NCBI RefSeq assembly: GCF_900104335.1
Contig: NZ_FMXT01000011.1
Location: 1 to 64,000 of the forward strand
From: Pseudobutyrivibrio sp. YE44
GTDB taxonomy: Bacteria > Bacillota > Clostridia > Lachnospirales > Lachnospiraceae
DNA: 64,000 nucleotides
Reading direction: 5' to 3'
How positions within the stretch are numbered: the first letter of the stretch is position 1; each line of letters opens with the position of its first letter. This document shows positions 1 through 7,914 of this stretch, one piece after another. Made by a program: the position numbers and the translations under genes. A model generated the notes under the pieces. That model was not told where the DNA came from. It saw nothing but the letters and a program-made list of their open reading frames with translations, and made no database searches.

Positions 1-188
1 CATAGCTGAGTAGCCAAGTCTGGACGGGATAAACGCTGAAGGCATCTAAGCGTGAAGCCCCCCTCAAGATGAGATATCCCCTCCTTCAAGGAGATAAGAT
101 CCCTTAAAGACGATAAGGTAGATAGGTTCAAGGTGTAAGTGCAGTAATGCATTCAGCTGATGAATACTAATAGATCGAAGGTTTATTC
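1..188 (+). rRNA. 23S rRNA, 3' end (partial)
   Basis: The opening sequence matches the conserved 3' part of 23S rRNA: the stretch around positions 20-60 (ACGGGATAAACGCTGAAGGC) and the terminal CTGATGAATACTAATAGATC near 157-177. The 5' part lies outside the window, and the exact 3' end is estimated. No 5S rRNA gene fits in the 75 bases between it and the first tRNA. Confidence 0.93.
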
Positions 189-263
189 TAAATGATGTAA
201 GCGTAAAGTTCTCGTAATCTGTATGAAGTTTTGAGGTTGCTAGTGCAGTCCAATAATCAATAA

Positions 264-336
264 TCCTCAATAGCTCAGTTGGTAGAGCACTCGGCTGTTA
301 ACCGAGTTGTCGTAGGTTCGAGTCCTACTTGGGGAG
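264..336 (+). tRNA. tRNA-Asn (GTT)
   Basis: A full cloverleaf folds: acceptor TCCTCAA pairs with TTGGGGA, the D-arm contains TAGCTCAGTTGGTAGAGC, and the anticodon loop is CTGTTAA (anticodon GTT). The T-loop is GGTTCGAGTCC and the discriminator is G. CCA is not encoded. Confidence 0.97.
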
Positions 337-426
337 CTCATCAAAACAAAAGATATTGAATTTATTGATAGCTTATGTTATGATTAATCAGTCGCTGAAC
401 ACAAGGGTTGTGATTTCAGTCGGTTT

Positions 427-498
427 GGCTCCGTGGTCAAGCGGTTAAGACATCGCCCTTTCACGGCGGTAACACGGGTTCGATTCCCGTCGGAGTCA
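427..498 (+). tRNA. tRNA-Glu (TTC)
   Basis: Acceptor GGCTCCG pairs with CGGAGTC. The anticodon loop CTTTCAC between CGCC/GGCG stems gives anticodon TTC. The T-arm is ACGGGTTCGATTCCCGT, the discriminator is A, and CCA is not encoded. Confidence 0.97.
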
Positions 499-526
499 CT
501 TGCCTAAAGGCAATACTTAGTAATAA

Positions 527-599
527 GCCGATGTGGCTCAATTGGCAGAGCAGCTGATTTGTAATCAGCAGGTTATCGGTTCGAGTCCGATCATCGGCT
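527..599 (+). tRNA. tRNA-Thr (TGT)
   Basis: Acceptor GCCGATG pairs with CATCGGC. The anticodon stem CTGAT/ATCAG encloses a TTGTA loop (anticodon TGT). The discriminator is T and CCA is not encoded. Confidence 0.97.
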
Positions 600-663
600 T
601 TTTTCTATTGAGTAGAAAGAGGCCAATTTTTTTTATAAGGGTCTTGCTTGTTACATACAATAT

Positions 664-737
664 GGACCTTTAGCTCAGTTGGTTAGAGCAACCGGCTCAT
701 AACCGGTCGGTCCAGGGTTCGAGTCCCTGAGGGTCCA
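664..737 (+). tRNA. tRNA-Met (CAT)
   Basis: Acceptor GGACCTT pairs with AGGGTCC, and anticodon stem ACCGG/CCGGT encloses CTCATAA (anticodon CAT). The first acceptor pair is a normal G-C, so this is not the initiator. Elongator Met is preferred; a CAT-anticodon tRNA-Ile cannot be excluded by eye. Confidence 0.92.
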
Positions 738-758
738 CTTTCTAAAATATGTTAATAT

Positions 759-832
759 GGCCTCATGGCTCAGTTGGTTAGAGCGCCGCCCTGTCACGGC
801 GGAGGTCGAGGGTTCAAGTCCCTCTGGGGTCG
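759..832 (+). tRNA. tRNA-Asp (GTC)
   Basis: Acceptor GGCCTCA pairs with TGGGGTC (including G-T pairs). The anticodon stem CCGCC/GGCGG encloses CTGTCAC (anticodon GTC). The discriminator G is usual for Asp. CCA is not encoded. Confidence 0.97.
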
Positions 833-855
833 TTTTCCAGTTTTATTATTATCAT

Positions 856-928
856 GGGATCTTAGCTCAGCTGGGAGAGCATCTGCCTTACAAGCAGAGG
901 GTCACAGGTTCGAGCCCTGTAGGTCCCA
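856..928 (+). tRNA. tRNA-Val (TAC)
   Basis: Acceptor GGGATCT pairs with AGGTCCC. The anticodon stem TCTGC/GCAGA encloses CTTACAA (anticodon TAC). The discriminator is A and CCA is not encoded. Confidence 0.97.
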
Positions 929-944
929 TTAGCCTTTTGGCTAT

Positions 945-1028
945 GCCGTAGTGGCGGAACTGGCAGACGCGCGGGACTTAAAATCCCGTGGTGGCGACAT
1001 CGTACCGGTTCGATTCCGGTCTACGGCA
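945..1028 (+). tRNA. tRNA-Leu (TAA)
   Basis: A class II tRNA of 84 nt. Acceptor GCCGTAG pairs with CTACGGC, anticodon stem CGGGA/TCCCG encloses CTTAAAA (anticodon TAA), and there is a long variable arm (TGGTGGCGACATCGTA) typical of Leu. CCA is not encoded. Confidence 0.97.
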
Positions 1029-1058
1029 TTTACTCATTAGAGTATAAAAACAAAATAT

Positions 1059-1132
1059 GTGTGTGTAGCTCAGCTGGATAGAGCACTTGGCTACGGACCA
1101 AGGTGTCGGGGGTTCGAATCCTCTCACGCACG
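1059..1132 (+). tRNA. tRNA-Arg (ACG)
   Basis: Acceptor GTGTGTG pairs with CACGCAC, and anticodon stem CTTGG/CCAAG encloses CTACGGA (anticodon ACG). This is the last tRNA of the cluster. Its last 12 paired bases (CCTCTCACGCAC, 1120-1131) recur exactly at 1282-1293 and with one mismatch at 2343-2354, the ends of the two 99-bp direct repeats around the downstream toxin-antitoxin genes. The tRNA 3' end may therefore have been an attachment site. Confidence 0.97.
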
Positions 1133-1142
1133 CTATATGATA

Positions 1143-1174
1143 AAAAAACGATGAGTTTATCTCATCGTTTTTTT
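1143..1174 (+). terminator. Terminator of the rRNA-tRNA transcript
   Basis: A perfect stem AACGATGAG/CTCATCGTT with a TTTAT loop, followed by a T run, lies 10 bases after tRNA-Arg. Confidence 0.9.
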
Positions 1175-1195
1175 GTTATCCACAGTGTAGCTGTG

Positions 1196-1294
1196 CTCAC
1201 CGGCAGGTCGAATTCGAACAGGTTCGAATTCTCGCCTGCCGGCTCGGTCGGTGCTAAACGACGTCCACCGGACGTCAGCACCCTCTCACGCACA
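1196..1294 (+). repeat. 99-bp direct repeat, copy 1 (left border of the TA cassette)
   Basis: The sequence matches 2257-2355 at all but three positions. It contains two hairpins. The first (1200-1242) has an outer CCGGCAGG/CCTGCCGG stem and inner GAATTCGAAC/GTTCGAATTC arms. The second (1250-1282) is GGTGCT/AGCACC around GACGTCC/GGACGTC. The repeat ends with CCTCTCACGCAC, identical to the 3' end of the adjacent tRNA-Arg. It is much more GC-rich than its surroundings. Confidence 0.93.
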
Positions 1295-1466
1295 CAGTTT
1301 AATTATTGAATTATAACTATATAAATAATGTTATACTAGAAATAGTTGAAGAGCATGGAATAGAAAATGATATATAACCTACTTTGAATGATGTGTATGA
1401 TTTGTCTTGAAAAAAATGTTATACTGTTAAAGAGGTAAGTGTATATTGTTTATAGAGGGAAAAATA

Positions 1467-1799
1467 ATGGCAGTTATTAATGCTAATAGAATAAATAAAT
1501 TAAAACTGGATAAGATTAAGCGTGCAATAGATTTTATTGAATCCGAATCAAAAAAAGAGCGTGTTATCGATAAAGTAATATTATTTGGCAGTTGCATTAC
1601 AGATAATTGTACAAATCGTAGCGATATAGACGTTTGTCTTGTGTCAAACTATGATTGCAAGAATAAAACTTTTTTTAATATATATGGAAGATTACCATTG
1701 GTAATGGATGATTCATGTGATATTTTGATATATTCAAAACTGCATGGTGCTCTTAAGGACGAAATTGACAAAAAAGGAGTAGTTGTTTATGAATCTTAA
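1467..1799 (+). CDS. mntA: MNT-type nucleotidyltransferase antitoxin
   Basis: A 110-aa minimal nucleotidyltransferase of the MNT/HEPN toxin-antitoxin class. The fold signature is visible as LFGSC followed ten residues later by SDIDVCL (Gly-Ser plus the metal-binding Asp-x-Asp), with a third acidic residue in DSCDILIYS. Known family members modify the HEPN partner with AMP groups and so silence it. The ATG at 1467 is chosen because GAGGGA lies just upstream; a TTG at 1446 is in frame but has no ribosome binding site. The gene overlaps the HEPN gene by 11 bases, the usual two-gene order. The pair is AT-rich and lies between two 99-bp repeats next to a tRNA, which suggests acquisition by transfer. 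Confidence 0.85.
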   Translation: MAVINANRINKLKLDKIKRAIDFIESESKKERVIDKVILFGSCITDNCTNRSDIDVCLVSNYDCKNKTFFNIYGRLPLVMDDSCDILIYSKLHGALKDEIDKKGVVVYES

Positions 1800-2190
1800 T
1801 CGAATTAACGCGGATATCCAAACAGCTGAATTGAACATCTCAGATACAGGAAATCCAACAAATGATGAATTTCTATATGATGTAGCAGCGTATCATATCC
1901 AGCAAGCTATCGAGAAGGAACTTAAATACATTCTGCATAATGTTTATGGAGCAGATGAAACTACCAAAAGATTCAGGACTCACAATATTTCAACACTGTT
2001 AATTCAAGTAAATGAGTACGATAGTAATTTTATTAGTAGCCACCAAGATATAGTAGAAAATGCTGATGAGATTACTAGTTGGGAAGCTTCTACAAGATAT
2101 GGAGAGGATTTGGTTGCAACTAAGGATAAGATTAAAGAAGCAATAGAGTATGCTAAGAACTTACTTGAGGAAATAAAAAATAATAATTAA
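1789..2190 (+). CDS. hepT: HEPN-domain toxin partner of the MNT antitoxin
   Basis: A 133-aa, mostly helical HEPN protein. The helix-1 signature (YHIQQAIEKELKYIL) and the THNISTLL segment match the HEPN subgroup that pairs with minimal nucleotidyltransferases. The catalytic R-x4-6-H motif of ribonuclease HEPN toxins is not clearly present: the closest stretch is KRFRTHN, where the spacing is only three. It could therefore be an RNase-inactive type or a variant. The start is the ATG at 1789, preceded by AAAGGAG at 1773-1779; an upstream TTG is disfavoured. Toxin activity is inferred from the family, not visible in the sequence. Confidence 0.8.
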   Translation: MNLNRINADIQTAELNISDTGNPTNDEFLYDVAAYHIQQAIEKELKYILHNVYGADETTKRFRTHNISTLLIQVNEYDSNFISSHQDIVENADEITSWEASTRYGEDLVATKDKIKEAIEYAKNLLEEIKNNN

Positions 2191-2221
2191 TAAAGACTAT
2201 AAGACGGAGCCTCTACAGATT

Positions 2222-2254
2222 GAGAGATGGAATTTTTCCATCTCTTTTTTTTTT
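2222..2254 (+). terminator. Terminator of the mntA-hepT operon
   Basis: The stem AGAGATGG/CCATCTCT with an AATTTTT loop is followed by a run of ten or more T. It ends two bases before the second 99-bp repeat. Confidence 0.88.
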
Positions 2255-2256
2255 AA

Positions 2257-2355
2257 CTCACCGGCAGGTCGAATTCGAACAGGTTCGAACTCTCGCCTGC
2301 CGGCTCGGTCGGTGCTAAACGACGTCCACAGGACGTCAGCACCCTCTCACACACA
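2257..2355 (+). repeat. 99-bp direct repeat, copy 2 (right border of the TA cassette)
   Basis: Same sequence and orientation as 1196-1294 except for three substitutions. One is in the inner arm of the first hairpin (A-T to A-C, weakening the pair). One is in the loop of the second hairpin. One is in the tRNA-like end (CCTCTCACACAC instead of CCTCTCACGCAC). The two repeats enclose 962 bp holding exactly the mntA-hepT operon and its terminator. Confidence 0.93.
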
Positions 2356-2383
2356 TTTACATTTACTTTGGGGCAGTTATACT

Positions 2384-4453
2384 TTAGTTATTAGGATATG
2401 TTAATGTTCCGTTTTGAGCGCCTGCATGGGACATAGCCCATGACTTTGCTGCGTTTGCATCTTTAAGCTGGTAACCATAGTTATTGCTTGGTCTCCAATT
2501 GGTTGTGCCAGCAGTCTTTAGATTAGAAATGCTTGATGATAAAATGCTGCCGTTATCTGTAAAACGACCTTGATAATCCATGTCATTAACTACAGCACCT
2601 TTGTGATTTCCTTTTTCGAAGCAGTTCTTTTCAGAATAGATATTGCATTCTGTATAAGGAGTATATCCTAAATCAAAGTCATAAACATAGTTATTGTAAC
2701 AATGGAAATATCCGTATCTCATAAGACCAGGTGCACGTGTTATTGTTTGTTTAAAGTAGTTGTTGCAAATGGTCATGCATGGATATCCGTTGTAGGTTCC
2801 TCTTCCGTTTTCTTCAGGATAGCCTAAAATCAATCCATATTTATGACCGCCAAAGAAACAATCTGTTACAGAAACATAATTGGCTTTTAATCCTACATAA
2901 AGGAATTTGTCTGTATCATTTGAATGAATATTATAATCTCTATTCATATCATGTCCTGGCCAAGAGCAATGGTCTAGCCAGAAATTATTCCCATCTGAAA
3001 TATACATTTGAATATCATCGTTATTATTAATATTTACAGAATGTGTAAAGTTGATATTTTTGTATATGTTGTTTCCTGATGCTTTTATATTTCTAAAGTG
3101 AATATTATTAAGTGTGTGTGCTCCATACGAGCCAATAAATGTTTTATTAGATCCTACATTTACTTTTGTAAGAGAGCCCTGAGAAATATTAGAACCAATC
3201 ACGATTGTGTAAGGAGTAGAGCCAGAGGCATACTGCTGAAGCTCGCCAAGAGAATTAGCAGTGACAGTTTTTCCGAACACACCACCTATAACAGATGCTT
3301 TTTCATGTCCTGAATTATCCTTTGAATATCCAGCAAAGCCTTCAACTCCAAAAGGATTAATTCTAAAACACTGGCTTGCCTGTCCACTATAGTTAGAAAG
3401 TTTGAAAGATTCGCCAGAAAGTGTTAGGGCAAGGCTTGTGTTATTGCTGCTTACGATTTTGTAGTTAAGTGCTGTGTTACTAGCATCTTTTTTTACAGCA
3501 ACGATTTTCCAGCACTGAGAATTGTCGCTGCTTAAAATACCTGAGTCAGTAATCTTAACACCATCAGATACATTGCTTGAATTAGGTGTTAAACAGTAGC
3601 CAGTCTTAACATTTACTATTCTGTACACACCCTCTGAAACATATGAAAGAATCCATCTGTTTGAAGGGCTACTAGATTCAGTCGAGGTGAGCGCGGAACC
3701 ATGTGAACCTCCGTCTGTCATAAGCTTTCCATCTTGACAGTTAACAAAATTCAACTGTTCCTCAGGGAAGTTGTTAGAAAGAGGTGACTGAGGACTTGGG
3801 GCTGGTGATGGATTTGTTGAAGGTGTATCAGAAGGGGTATCTGCTGGTGAAGGATCAGATGACTCTGAACCCGATGAACCATTATTGCTAGGCCAAGGAG
3901 CCTGCTCAAAATACCAGATTTCATTATTCTTTCCCTTGTATGTATATTCCTGAACATTTACACCAGAATATTTTCTTGCACCATATACATTTAAAGCTGA
4001 TTTAAAATTGGAAACTTCAGTGGCAATATAATAGCCTTGATTTGAGTCAGCAGACAAAATAGCAAAATTCTGAGCTGATTGACCGTTATTAGAATAGATT
4101 TGAATATTGGTTTCATCCTTAGGTGAACCATAAGCTACATCAAGAGATAATCCACCAGTCATATCGGTGGCTGGATGTAGGCGGTAGTTACCGGTTGATG
4201 AGTTTTTCTCAAGAATCCATCGTTGACCTAGAGAACCGGTGCCAGTGGCCTGGATTACATTAGCACCTGCTGTGGATGAATCATTTTCAACAGTGAGGTA
4301 CAATCCACTATTCTTATTTTTAATATAGTAGATATTACCTGATTCAGGTGCTACCGCTGCTGCCCTAACATCAATAACAGGCATAGCAATTAGTGAAGCT
4401 ACAGTCATGACAAGCATAGAGAATAGCGACACGGCGCGTTTGAATGTTTTCAT
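2384..4453 (-). CDS. Secreted pectate lyase (PL1-like) with two ricin-type lectin domains
   Basis: A 689-aa secreted enzyme predicted to cleave pectate by beta-elimination. Domains in order: signal peptide (about 1-31, cleavage after VRA), ricin-B/CBM13-like beta-trefoil (about 37-185, ending in the QRW/IWYFE pattern), Pro/Ser/Thr linker (188-228), second ricin-like domain (232-365), and a parallel-beta-helix pectate lyase domain (about 370-689). Lyase marks are FWLDHCSW near 491 and RAPGLMRYGYFHCYNN at 573-588; the usual RxPxxR motif appears here with one extra residue before the last Arg. The start has a good GGAGGATACTTT site. It is transcribed alone toward the toxin-antitoxin cassette. 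The role in plant cell-wall use is inferred. Confidence 0.88.
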   Translation of the reverse strand: MKTFKRAVSLFSMLVMTVASLIAMPVIDVRAAAVAPESGNIYYIKNKNSGLYLTVENDSSTAGANVIQATGTGSLGQRWILEKNSSTGNYRLHPATDMTGGLSLDVAYGSPKDETNIQIYSNNGQSAQNFAILSADSNQGYYIATEVSNFKSALNVYGARKYSGVNVQEYTYKGKNNEIWYFEQAPWPSNNGSSGSESSDPSPADTPSDTPSTNPSPAPSPQSPLSNNFPEEQLNFVNCQDGKLMTDGGSHGSALTSTESSSPSNRWILSYVSEGVYRIVNVKTGYCLTPNSSNVSDGVKITDSGILSSDNSQCWKIVAVKKDASNTALNYKIVSSNNTSLALTLSGESFKLSNYSGQASQCFRINPFGVEGFAGYSKDNSGHEKASVIGGVFGKTVTANSLGELQQYASGSTPYTIVIGSNISQGSLTKVNVGSNKTFIGSYGAHTLNNIHFRNIKASGNNIYKNINFTHSVNINNNDDIQMYISDGNNFWLDHCSWPGHDMNRDYNIHSNDTDKFLYVGLKANYVSVTDCFFGGHKYGLILGYPEENGRGTYNGYPCMTICNNYFKQTITRAPGLMRYGYFHCYNNYVYDFDLGYTPYTECNIYSEKNCFEKGNHKGAVVNDMDYQGRFTDNGSILSSSISNLKTAGTTNWRPSNNYGYQLKDANAAKSWAMSHAGAQNGTLTYPNN

Positions 4454-4784
4454 AAAGTATCCTCCATTATAGTTTTTTAATCATTCAAACTCGTCTCCCC
4501 ATAAATTGTGTGTCCTCGCCCCAAAAATAATTGACACATATGTATTGTACCAAATTTCGTCTTTATAAATACATTCCAAATCTCTAGATGAGTATAAAAT
4601 TACATGAACTCTGCTTTGTAGAGCAATATTATCTTTTAGAAAAAATTAGTTCATCGATGGTTTTTGAATTAATAAGAATGTTTATTAGATATGCATTTAC
4701 TAATGTGACACTAGTGTGATACTTGGGGTGATAATATTACATCAGATAATAAAACAGACGTGTCTTTTAGGAGTGAGGAAAAAG
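4454..4784. other. Intergenic region between divergent genes
   Basis: 331 AT-rich bases that must hold the promoter of the minus-strand pectate lyase and of the rightward small-peptide genes. A dyad around the palindrome CACTAGTG (about 4712-4719) precedes the rightward genes. No stable hairpin, RNA gene or ORF is apparent. Confidence 0.5.
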
Positions 4785-4853
4785 ATGAAATTTGAGAATT
4801 TTACAAGAGGAATGATGGTTTTAAGCTTAGTCGTACTAGTATGTATGATTTAA
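4785..4853 (+). CDS. 22-aa hydrophobic peptide
   Basis: A short ORF starting MKFENFTRGMM and ending in a hydrophobic run (VLSLVVLVCMI). It is preceded by TAGGAGTGAGG at 4768-4778, a strong ribosome binding site with good spacing. Its stop lies 17 bases before the start of the 62-aa ORF, which has its own site, so the two look like a translational pair. It resembles a one-pass membrane micropeptide or a leader peptide. No family is recognised. It is too short for ordinary gene callers. Confidence 0.5.
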   Translation: MKFENFTRGMMVLSLVVLVCMI

Positions 4854-4870
4854 AGCTAGGAGGAAGAGTT

Positions 4871-5059
4871 ATGAGTAGAGTTTTAAGAAGACATATAGTA
4901 ATAAATATAAAGTATTTAACATTAATGAATCTTGCGTTTTTTCTAGGCGCCCATTTAGTTGGTGGAAGCTATATGTTTAGTTGTATAATAAGTATATTAG
5001 TACCAATGTGTTGTGCAGAAGCAGCGCTTTACGCTATGAATGCGGGGCTTTGTGAATAA
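4871..5059 (+). CDS. 62-aa membrane protein of unknown function
   Basis: The start MSRVLRR is chosen at 4871 because TAGGAGGAAGAGTT immediately precedes it; an in-frame ATG at 4841 lies inside the upstream micropeptide and lacks a site. A basic N-terminus is followed by one or two hydrophobic segments (about 18-35 and 38-56). The lipoprotein gene begins 25 bases after its stop with another strong GGAGG site, so the three genes probably form one transcript. No family is recognised. Confidence 0.6.
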   Translation: MSRVLRRHIVINIKYLTLMNLAFFLGAHLVGGSYMFSCIISILVPMCCAEAALYAMNAGLCE

Positions 5060-5084
5060 ATAAAACAGTTTTTAGGAGGAAGAA

Positions 5085-5786
5085 ATGAAAAAAGGATTAG
5101 TAATGTTAATGATTAGTATGACATGTATGTTTGTGGCATGTGGAAGTCAGGAAGCAGTAAAGGAGGAAGCAACACAGGAGACAGCAACAGTTGATACTAC
5201 AACAGAAGAGACTTCAGCAGAAACAGAAAGTCAGGAAATTGCTGTAAATGAGGAAAGTGTTGGAAAGTTAAATGATGGTGAAGGTATAGCTCCGGCAATA
5301 GACATTGAGGGATGCGCTACATTTACTGAAATTGTAGATAAAAAGCTTGAGCCTGGTATGGGTTATGCAAATGTTAAAATTGGTGATAAGGATGTAATTC
5401 TTATTACAAGTGGATGCTTCAACAATAACCCAGAGGGTGAAGAAGAGGAGATGGTTGCTATTGATGCAACAATTTTTAGATACACAAGTGAAGGAACAAT
5501 TGAAGAGGTTGGAAAGGTAACTTGTGGAGGTACAGCTTATCCTTTAGCAATTAAGGATGGAGAACTTATTTGTGGCGCAAATCATTGGCTCGTAAAGGAT
5601 ACAATCAAAGACGGAAAGCTTGAACCAGTTTTAAAAACATGGGTTGATTATTCTGTTGGTGATGGTGCTTATTATTCAATTGACGCTACAGGAGAAGGTA
5701 AGACTATAGATGAAGATACTTTCTGGGAAGCTTTTTCTGTATATGACAATGCAGAAGTTATCACATTTTCTGTTATTGCAAAGTAG
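5085..5786 (+). CDS. Lipoprotein of unknown function
   Basis: A 233-aa protein with a lipoprotein signal peptide: MKKG, a hydrophobic core, then a lipobox ending FVACGS (Cys about 20). An acidic, Thr/Glu-rich linker (about 22-58) leads to a beta-rich domain of unknown family that contains repeated GDK/GDG turns and a Cys pair (CFNNN, CGGTA). The ribosome binding site TAGGAGGAAGAA is strong. It is probably anchored on the outer face of the membrane. It may be co-transcribed with the preceding micropeptides. Confidence 0.75.
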   Translation: MKKGLVMLMISMTCMFVACGSQEAVKEEATQETATVDTTTEETSAETESQEIAVNEESVGKLNDGEGIAPAIDIEGCATFTEIVDKKLEPGMGYANVKIGDKDVILITSGCFNNNPEGEEEEMVAIDATIFRYTSEGTIEEVGKVTCGGTAYPLAIKDGELICGANHWLVKDTIKDGKLEPVLKTWVDYSVGDGAYYSIDATGEGKTIDEDTFWEAFSVYDNAEVITFSVIAK

Positions 5787-6008
5787 AAAGATATATATAT
5801 GACTTCTCATGAGTTACATAAGGAAAAAGGCCACGAGAACCATTTTTTACAGGGAAAAAAGTTCTTTCATAGAATTGTACACTATGGGATGGATTAATTT
5901 CTTATAATAAGTAAGTATTCATAAAAGGATATTAAAAAAGTCAGGTTGAATTCTCTATAATTCAGGATTAGAATAGTTGATGATATTCTGAAAGAGGAGA
6001 ATGATAAT

Positions 6009-7634
6009 ATGAAATCTGAATATGATCACTTGAATAATGGTGGTAAGCGTGCCCATTCAAGGAACAAGATAAAACGAAACAAAATACGCCGCAGAAGGAT
6101 AATGATTCTCGCGGCGTTTTGTGTTGTTCTGATATTAGGAGTAAGCATATTTGCTATTAATAAAATAAGAAAGAATAATCAAGAAGAGGAACAAGCTGCT
6201 AATAGTCAGCTGACTACAGAAACAGCAGATAACACTAATGTTATGGAGGAGGAGAATCCTGAAGCAGTAGTTGAGGTTGTTGAAGATTCATCCCAAGATG
6301 AGAAAGAGACAGAAGACAGCGACCCTCAGGCGGAAGTTACTAAGGAAAATGGTGTGGAAGTAAACGTAAAAGAGGCGGTAACTGCCAGCAATGTGGGGGA
6401 AAATTCCAACCTCACCTGGGGTATAGATGTATCGAGATTCCAAGGAACCATAGATTGGGCACAGGTCGCAACTAGCGGAATTGATTTTGCTATGATTCGT
6501 GTAGGAATTAGGGACGCCAAAACCGGTGAAATCAAAGCAGACACAAATGCAAAATATAATATGCAGGAAGCAGAAAAGAATGGAATAAAGATTGGTGCTT
6601 ATTTCTTTTCTACAGCAGTAACAGAAGCTGAAGCAATAGAAGAAGCGGATTGGGTTGCTTCATATATATCTAAATATCCAATCACTTATCCTGTTGGTTA
6701 CAACTGCGAAGGTTTTGAGAATGCAACTAGTCGCCAGTACAACTTAACCAAGGCTCAGAGAAGCACTATTGCAGCTGCATTTCTTAAGGAAATATACAAC
6801 AAGGGATATACACCTATTTTTTATGCATCAAGAAATGAACTTAGAAATGATGCAAAATGGAATGCTTCTATAATAGAAAAAAACTATAAGGTGTGGGTGG
6901 CGCAGTACACAGATGATACTTCACACCTTGATCAGGGACCAGCCTACAGTGGAAAGTATGCAATGTGGCAATACACAAACCAAGGCACAATTCCAGGTGT
7001 ATCGAAAAAGGTGGATGTAGACGTAGCCTTCTTTGGATATAATGGTACGGAAACAGCAAAGGATACTTCTGAACGTGAAACTGCCACAGCTGATGTTGAA
7101 GCTCTTATGAAGTTTACCGATTGTAATGAAAGTGTCACTGCAAAAAGTAAAACAAACTTGAGAGATAAGCCTAGTCAGGGTGCAGACAGCACAGTGAAGG
7201 TTACTCTTACAAACGGACAGATTGCCACTCGTACTGGAATCAGCAACAGTGGATGGTCAAGACTGGTATACGAAGGTGGAACTTATTATGCAGTGTCAAG
7301 TTACTTAACTACAGATACTTCGGCACCAGCCCAGACCACTGACAATTCAACTAAAGCTGATTCAACTCAGCAGGTAACAACTCCAGCACCGACTACAAAC
7401 ACAGGTTTTAAAACTAAATTTACTGATTGCAACGAAACTATAACTGCAAAGGAAAAGGTTAACCTGCGTAATAAGCCAAGCGTTACAGATCCGGACTCAC
7501 AGGTGGTTGCCACATTATATGCAGGAACAACAGCTACTCGAACAGGAATTAATAATGAATATGGATGGTCAAGAATTGTGATAGACGGACAAACTCTTTA
7601 CTGTGTAAGCAGCTACATTAAAGTTGTTGAATAA
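6009..7634 (+). CDS. GH25 muramidase with membrane anchor and two SH3-like repeats
   Basis: A 541-aa wall hydrolase. A basic N-terminus is followed by a transmembrane segment (about 30-48), an acidic linker (50-130), a GH25 domain starting WGIDVSRFQG at 136 and ending near 350, and two bacterial SH3-like domains (about 365-430 and 460-541, both opening with KFTDCNE). GH25 enzymes cut the MurNAc-GlcNAc bond. The catalytic segment usually reads D-x-E; here it is YNCEGF, so the Glu is kept but the Asp position is Asn. Activity is likely but not certain. An AGAGGAG site precedes the start. It is followed by a terminator. Confidence 0.87.
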   Translation: MKSEYDHLNNGGKRAHSRNKIKRNKIRRRRIMILAAFCVVLILGVSIFAINKIRKNNQEEEQAANSQLTTETADNTNVMEEENPEAVVEVVEDSSQDEKETEDSDPQAEVTKENGVEVNVKEAVTASNVGENSNLTWGIDVSRFQGTIDWAQVATSGIDFAMIRVGIRDAKTGEIKADTNAKYNMQEAEKNGIKIGAYFFSTAVTEAEAIEEADWVASYISKYPITYPVGYNCEGFENATSRQYNLTKAQRSTIAAAFLKEIYNKGYTPIFYASRNELRNDAKWNASIIEKNYKVWVAQYTDDTSHLDQGPAYSGKYAMWQYTNQGTIPGVSKKVDVDVAFFGYNGTETAKDTSERETATADVEALMKFTDCNESVTAKSKTNLRDKPSQGADSTVKVTLTNGQIATRTGISNSGWSRLVYEGGTYYAVSSYLTTDTSAPAQTTDNSTKADSTQQVTTPAPTTNTGFKTKFTDCNETITAKEKVNLRNKPSVTDPDSQVVATLYAGTTATRTGINNEYGWSRIVIDGQTLYCVSSYIKVVE

Positions 7635-7710
7635 GAGGACTACAAGGCTTTCTGAAACAAAAGTTTAAATGTTGCTAGTGTTGTAAAAATATAAATAAGA
7701 TAATATTTTT

Positions 7711-7747
7711 AACAGCTCTTTGGATAAAACCAAGGAGCTGTTTTTTA
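7711..7747 (+). terminator. Terminator after the GH25 gene
   Basis: The stem ACAGCTCTTTGG/CCAAGGAGCTGT around ATAAAA is followed by TTTTTT. Confidence 0.9.
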
Positions 7748-7914
7748 TTGTTTCAGTAAAAAAAGATTGTGTGATACTAAATGTCCAAATTGAACTCCTT
7801 AAATTCATAAATATTTTTGAATAGATTTGACAAAAAAAGTTGTTTTTCGATATAAATATGATTTTTTTTTACCTAATATGAAAACATGAGTTGAAATTTT
7901 AAAGGAGAAGGAAA

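Noticed and set aside
188-263. 5S rRNA gene after 23S
   Set aside because: Too short for a 5S gene (about 117 nt) and no 5S-like sequence is visible.
64-270. Minus-strand 68-aa ORF at the window start
   Set aside because: It lies inside the 23S rRNA 3' end and has no ribosome binding site.
757-1309. Short ORFs across the tRNA genes and the first 99-bp repeat
   Set aside because: They are translations of tRNA-Asp, tRNA-Val, tRNA-Arg and hairpin sequence; no start signals.
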